DNA of 44,188 nt from Streptomyces sp. NRRL F-5630 (GTDB lineage Bacteria > Actinomycetota > Actinomycetes > Streptomycetales > Streptomycetaceae): assembly GCF_000719475.1 (NCBI RefSeq), contig NZ_JOGO01000093.1, positions 1 through 44,188 of the forward strand. The letters run 5' to 3'. The notes under the pieces are model-generated. The model saw nothing but the letters and a program-made list of their open reading frames with translations, did no database searches and was not told the DNA's origin. A program made the position numbers and the translations under genes. Position 1 is the stretch's first letter. Each line of letters opens with the position of its first letter. Positions 42,223 through 44,188 of this stretch are shown here, in pieces.

Positions 42223-44188
42223 TTACGGGGAGGAGGTGGTCCAGCCCGGGCAGCGTCCCGTGGTCTCCAGGAGCGCGCCGATCTGCTCGGGCGCGACGGG
42301 ACGCGAGTAGAGGTAGCCCTGTCCCATGTCGCAGCCCATCGCCCGCAGCCGTTCCGCCTGGCTCCTGGTCTCCACGCACTCGGCGGTCACGGTGAGGCCC
42401 AGACGGTGGGCCAGGCCGACCAGGGCCTCCACGATCACCTCGTCCGCCGGGCGGCCCTCGGCGGTCGTGGACCGGGCGGGACCGCCCGCGATCACGGCCG
42501 CCGCGTTCCGGTCCCGGGCGCCGGGGGTGTCGGGGGAGGCGCCGGTGGCCTCAGCGGGGAGGGCGTCGGGACCGGTGGCAGCCGACGGGATCGCGGCGGG
42601 CGGGGCTGCGGCTTCCGGGGCCTCGGCCTCCGGGGACGCGCCCGCGAAGGGGAAGCCGCGCACGAAGGAACCGTCCAGTTTGAGGACGGAGACAGGAAGA
42701 CGGCTGAGGTAGGAGAGGTTGGAGTAGCCGGTGCCGAAGTCGTCGATGGCGATCCGCACCCCCATGTCGCTCAGTTCCTGGAGGGCCCGCAGGGGGCGGC
42801 CGGTCTGCCCCACCACCTCGGACTCGGTCAGCTCCAGCTGGAGCAGGGACGGCGGCAGCCGGGTCTCCGCCAGCACGTCGGCGACGTCGGCGGCGACGTC
42901 GGAGTCCCAGAGCTGCCGCACCGTGACGTTGACGCTCACGTAGGGCGGCCGTGCTCCCGGGCGGGCGAGCTGCCAGGTGCGGGCCTGGGCGCAGGCGGTG
43001 CGCAGGACCCAGCGGCCCAGCTCGACGATGGAGCCGTCCCGCTCGGCGACGTCGATGAAACGGTTCGGGGCGAGCCGGCCGAAGCGGGGGTGCCGCCAGC
43101 GCACCAAGGCCTCGACGCCGTGCAGGGTGCCGTCCGCGAGGGCGACGAGCGGCTGGTACTCCAGCTCGAACTCGCCGTCGCGCACGGCGGGGCGCAGCGC
43201 GGTGGCGAGCAGGTCCTGGTGGGCGCCGTCCTCGCTGCGGGCGGAGTCGAACAGGGCCCACCGGCCCCCGCCCTCGGCCTTGGCCCAGCCGAGCGCGGTG
43301 GTGACGGCGCGCATCAGCTCGGCGGGACTCGTCTCGCGGGCGCGCAGTTCGGCGACTCCGGCGGAGGCGGAGACGGCGAGGCGCCGCCCCGCGATGTCGT
43401 ACGGCTCGCGCAGTTCGCGCAGCACGGTCGTGGCGAGTTCGGTGAGCTGCCCGGGGCCCGTCGTCTCGCGGACGAGGAGCGCGAACTCGTCGCCGCCGAG
43501 CCGGGCGAGGACGGGGGCCTCGCCGCCCCCGGGCGCGAGGGCCGGGCCGAGGCGGGCGAGGCGCGCGGCAACGGCACGGAGCAGGTGGTCGCCGACGAGG
43601 TGGCCGTGCGCGGTGTTGACGTGCCGGAAGCCGTCGAGACCGAGGACGCAGAGGCCGACGCGCCCCCGGCCGCCGCGCAGCCCGTGCTCCTCCAGCGTGT
43701 CCGCGAGACGGTCGAGGAAGTGGGCGCGGCCCGCGAGCCGGGTGAGCGGGTCCTCGCGCTCGGCGGTGCGCAGGCGGGCCCTGAGGTCGTGGCCCTGGCT
43801 CGTGTCGCGGACGGTGAGGAGGGCGCCGCGCGCGGGCGCGAGGTGTTCGAGGCGAAGCTCGGCCCAGGCTTCGCCGCCCAGCGGCGACGCGATCCGCCGG
43901 GTGCAGACGAGGTGGTGGCGCCGGCCGGTGAAGACCTCGGGAAGACCGGGGGTGGTGTGCGGGGCGAGGCCGAGGGCGGTGAGGTGGGTGAGGGGACGGC
44001 CGGGGAGCGAGGCGGCGGGGAGGGCGAGGTACTGGTGCAGGGCGGGGTTGGCCGCGGTGATGGTGCCCACCTCGTCGACGAGCGCCATCGGCAGCGGGGC
44101 CGCGTCGAAGGCGGCGCGGTGCGTGGCGTCGGACGGGGCGGTCGCGGGTGCGGGCGTTGGTGGGGGCGCGGGGGGCGGGGACGCGGGT
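42223..44188 (-). CDS. PAS-GGDEF-EAL c-di-GMP protein (5' end outside the window)
   Basis: At least 654 codons; the frame is open to the window edge, so the N-terminus is missing. Order: Pro/Ala-rich leader, PAS-like sensor (HRAAFDAAPLPMALVDEVGT onward), GGDEF domain with intact RLGGDEF, then EAL domain. EAL catalytic residues are all visible: EALVRW, VSVNVTVRQL, LELTESEV, IAIDDFGTGYS, VLKLDGSF, TAECVET and MGQGYLYSRP. It could therefore make and break c-di-GMP. A ~60-residue Ala/Pro-rich insert interrupts the EAL domain between KLDGSFVRGFP and DEVIVEALVGLA. The stop is TAA, rare in this window. Confidence 0.9.
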   Translation of the reverse strand, partial: PASPPPAPPPTPAPATAPSDATHRAAFDAAPLPMALVDEVGTITAANPALHQYLALPAASLPGRPLTHLTALGLAPHTTPGLPEVFTGRRHHLVCTRRIASPLGGEAWAELRLEHLAPARGALLTVRDTSQGHDLRARLRTAEREDPLTRLAGRAHFLDRLADTLEEHGLRGGRGRVGLCVLGLDGFRHVNTAHGHLVGDHLLRAVAARLARLGPALAPGGGEAPVLARLGGDEFALLVRETTGPGQLTELATTVLRELREPYDIAGRRLAVSASAGVAELRARETSPAELMRAVTTALGWAKAEGGGRWALFDSARSEDGAHQDLLATALRPAVRDGEFELEYQPLVALADGTLHGVEALVRWRHPRFGRLAPNRFIDVAERDGSIVELGRWVLRTACAQARTWQLARPGARPPYVSVNVTVRQLWDSDVAADVADVLAETRLPPSLLQLELTESEVVGQTGRPLRALQELSDMGVRIAIDDFGTGYSNLSYLSRLPVSVLKLDGSFVRGFPFAGASPEAEAPEAAAPPAAIPSAATGPDALPAEATGASPDTPGARDRNAAAVIAGGPARSTTAEGRPADEVIVEALVGLAHRLGLTVTAECVETRSQAERLRAMGCDMGQGYLYSRPVAPEQIGALLETTGRCPGWTTSSP

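Overview
This window is a chromosomal segment of a Streptomyces-type actinomycete. The evidence is very high GC with strong GC bias at third codon positions, frequent GTG starts (and one TTG), GGAGG-type ribosome sites, and actinobacterial marker genes: mycothiol S-conjugate amidase, a DUF4307 membrane protein, a small MmpB-like protein, an LAxTG sortase substrate and a GTP-dependent PEP carboxykinase. From memory, the gene order follows the core-chromosome stretch of Streptomyces coelicolor running from accA2 through maf, birA, cya, hutH, metB, greA and mca to the PEPCK gene. Most of the window is therefore conserved core, with a few accessory inserts.

Layout. 0.4-7.4 kb: biotin-dependent acyl-CoA carboxylase alpha chain, Maf, an MmpB-like small protein, biotin ligase, a class III adenylate cyclase and an enoyl-CoA hydratase. 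The carboxylase beta/epsilon genes that I recall beside birA in S. coelicolor are absent here. 7.5-12.6 kb: a GAF-GGDEF diguanylate cyclase, histidine ammonia-lyase, a tiny sortase-anchored protein and an L,D-transpeptidase lipoprotein. 12.7-15.1 kb: a MacB/FtsX-type ABC exporter. 15.2-20 kb: an XRE regulator divergent from a zinc alcohol dehydrogenase, a membrane-tethered helical-repeat protein and cystathionine gamma-synthase. 20-23.5 kb: a MarR regulator divergent from a DrrA/DrrB-type ABC exporter, followed by a divergent sigma-like gene and a one-helix membrane protein. An interrupted poly-G/poly-C tract sits at the MarR/sigma junction. 23.6-26.2 kb: GreA, DUF4307, Mca and a small membrane protein. 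26.9-31 kb: a large STAND/TPR ATPase and an RraA-family protein. 31.4-33.4 kb: a lower-GC singleton encoding a nuclease-helicase of the DUF2075/Schlafen-group-3 type with an inserted four-cysteine motif. 33.5-37.4 kb: a DUF255 thioredoxin-fold protein, a Mut7-C protein and hemolysin III. 38-44.2 kb: PEP carboxykinase, a small conserved protein, an alanine-type aminotransferase and a PAS-GGDEF-EAL protein that runs off the right edge.

How the genes may work together. Biotin ligase modifies the carboxylase BCCP domain, linking two parts of the left-hand cluster. Two nucleotide second messengers are represented: cAMP by one cyclase, and c-di-GMP by one likely synthase plus one synthase/hydrolase protein. 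The MarR and XRE genes each sit back-to-back with the genes they probably control. Mca has a near-consensus thiol-stress (SigR-type) promoter.

The best candidates for something under-described are the nuclease-helicase with its cysteine insert, the homopolymer tract that could switch MarR between three downstream frames, and a set of short tandem repeats at gene ends. No CRISPR array, insertion sequence, tRNA or rRNA was seen.
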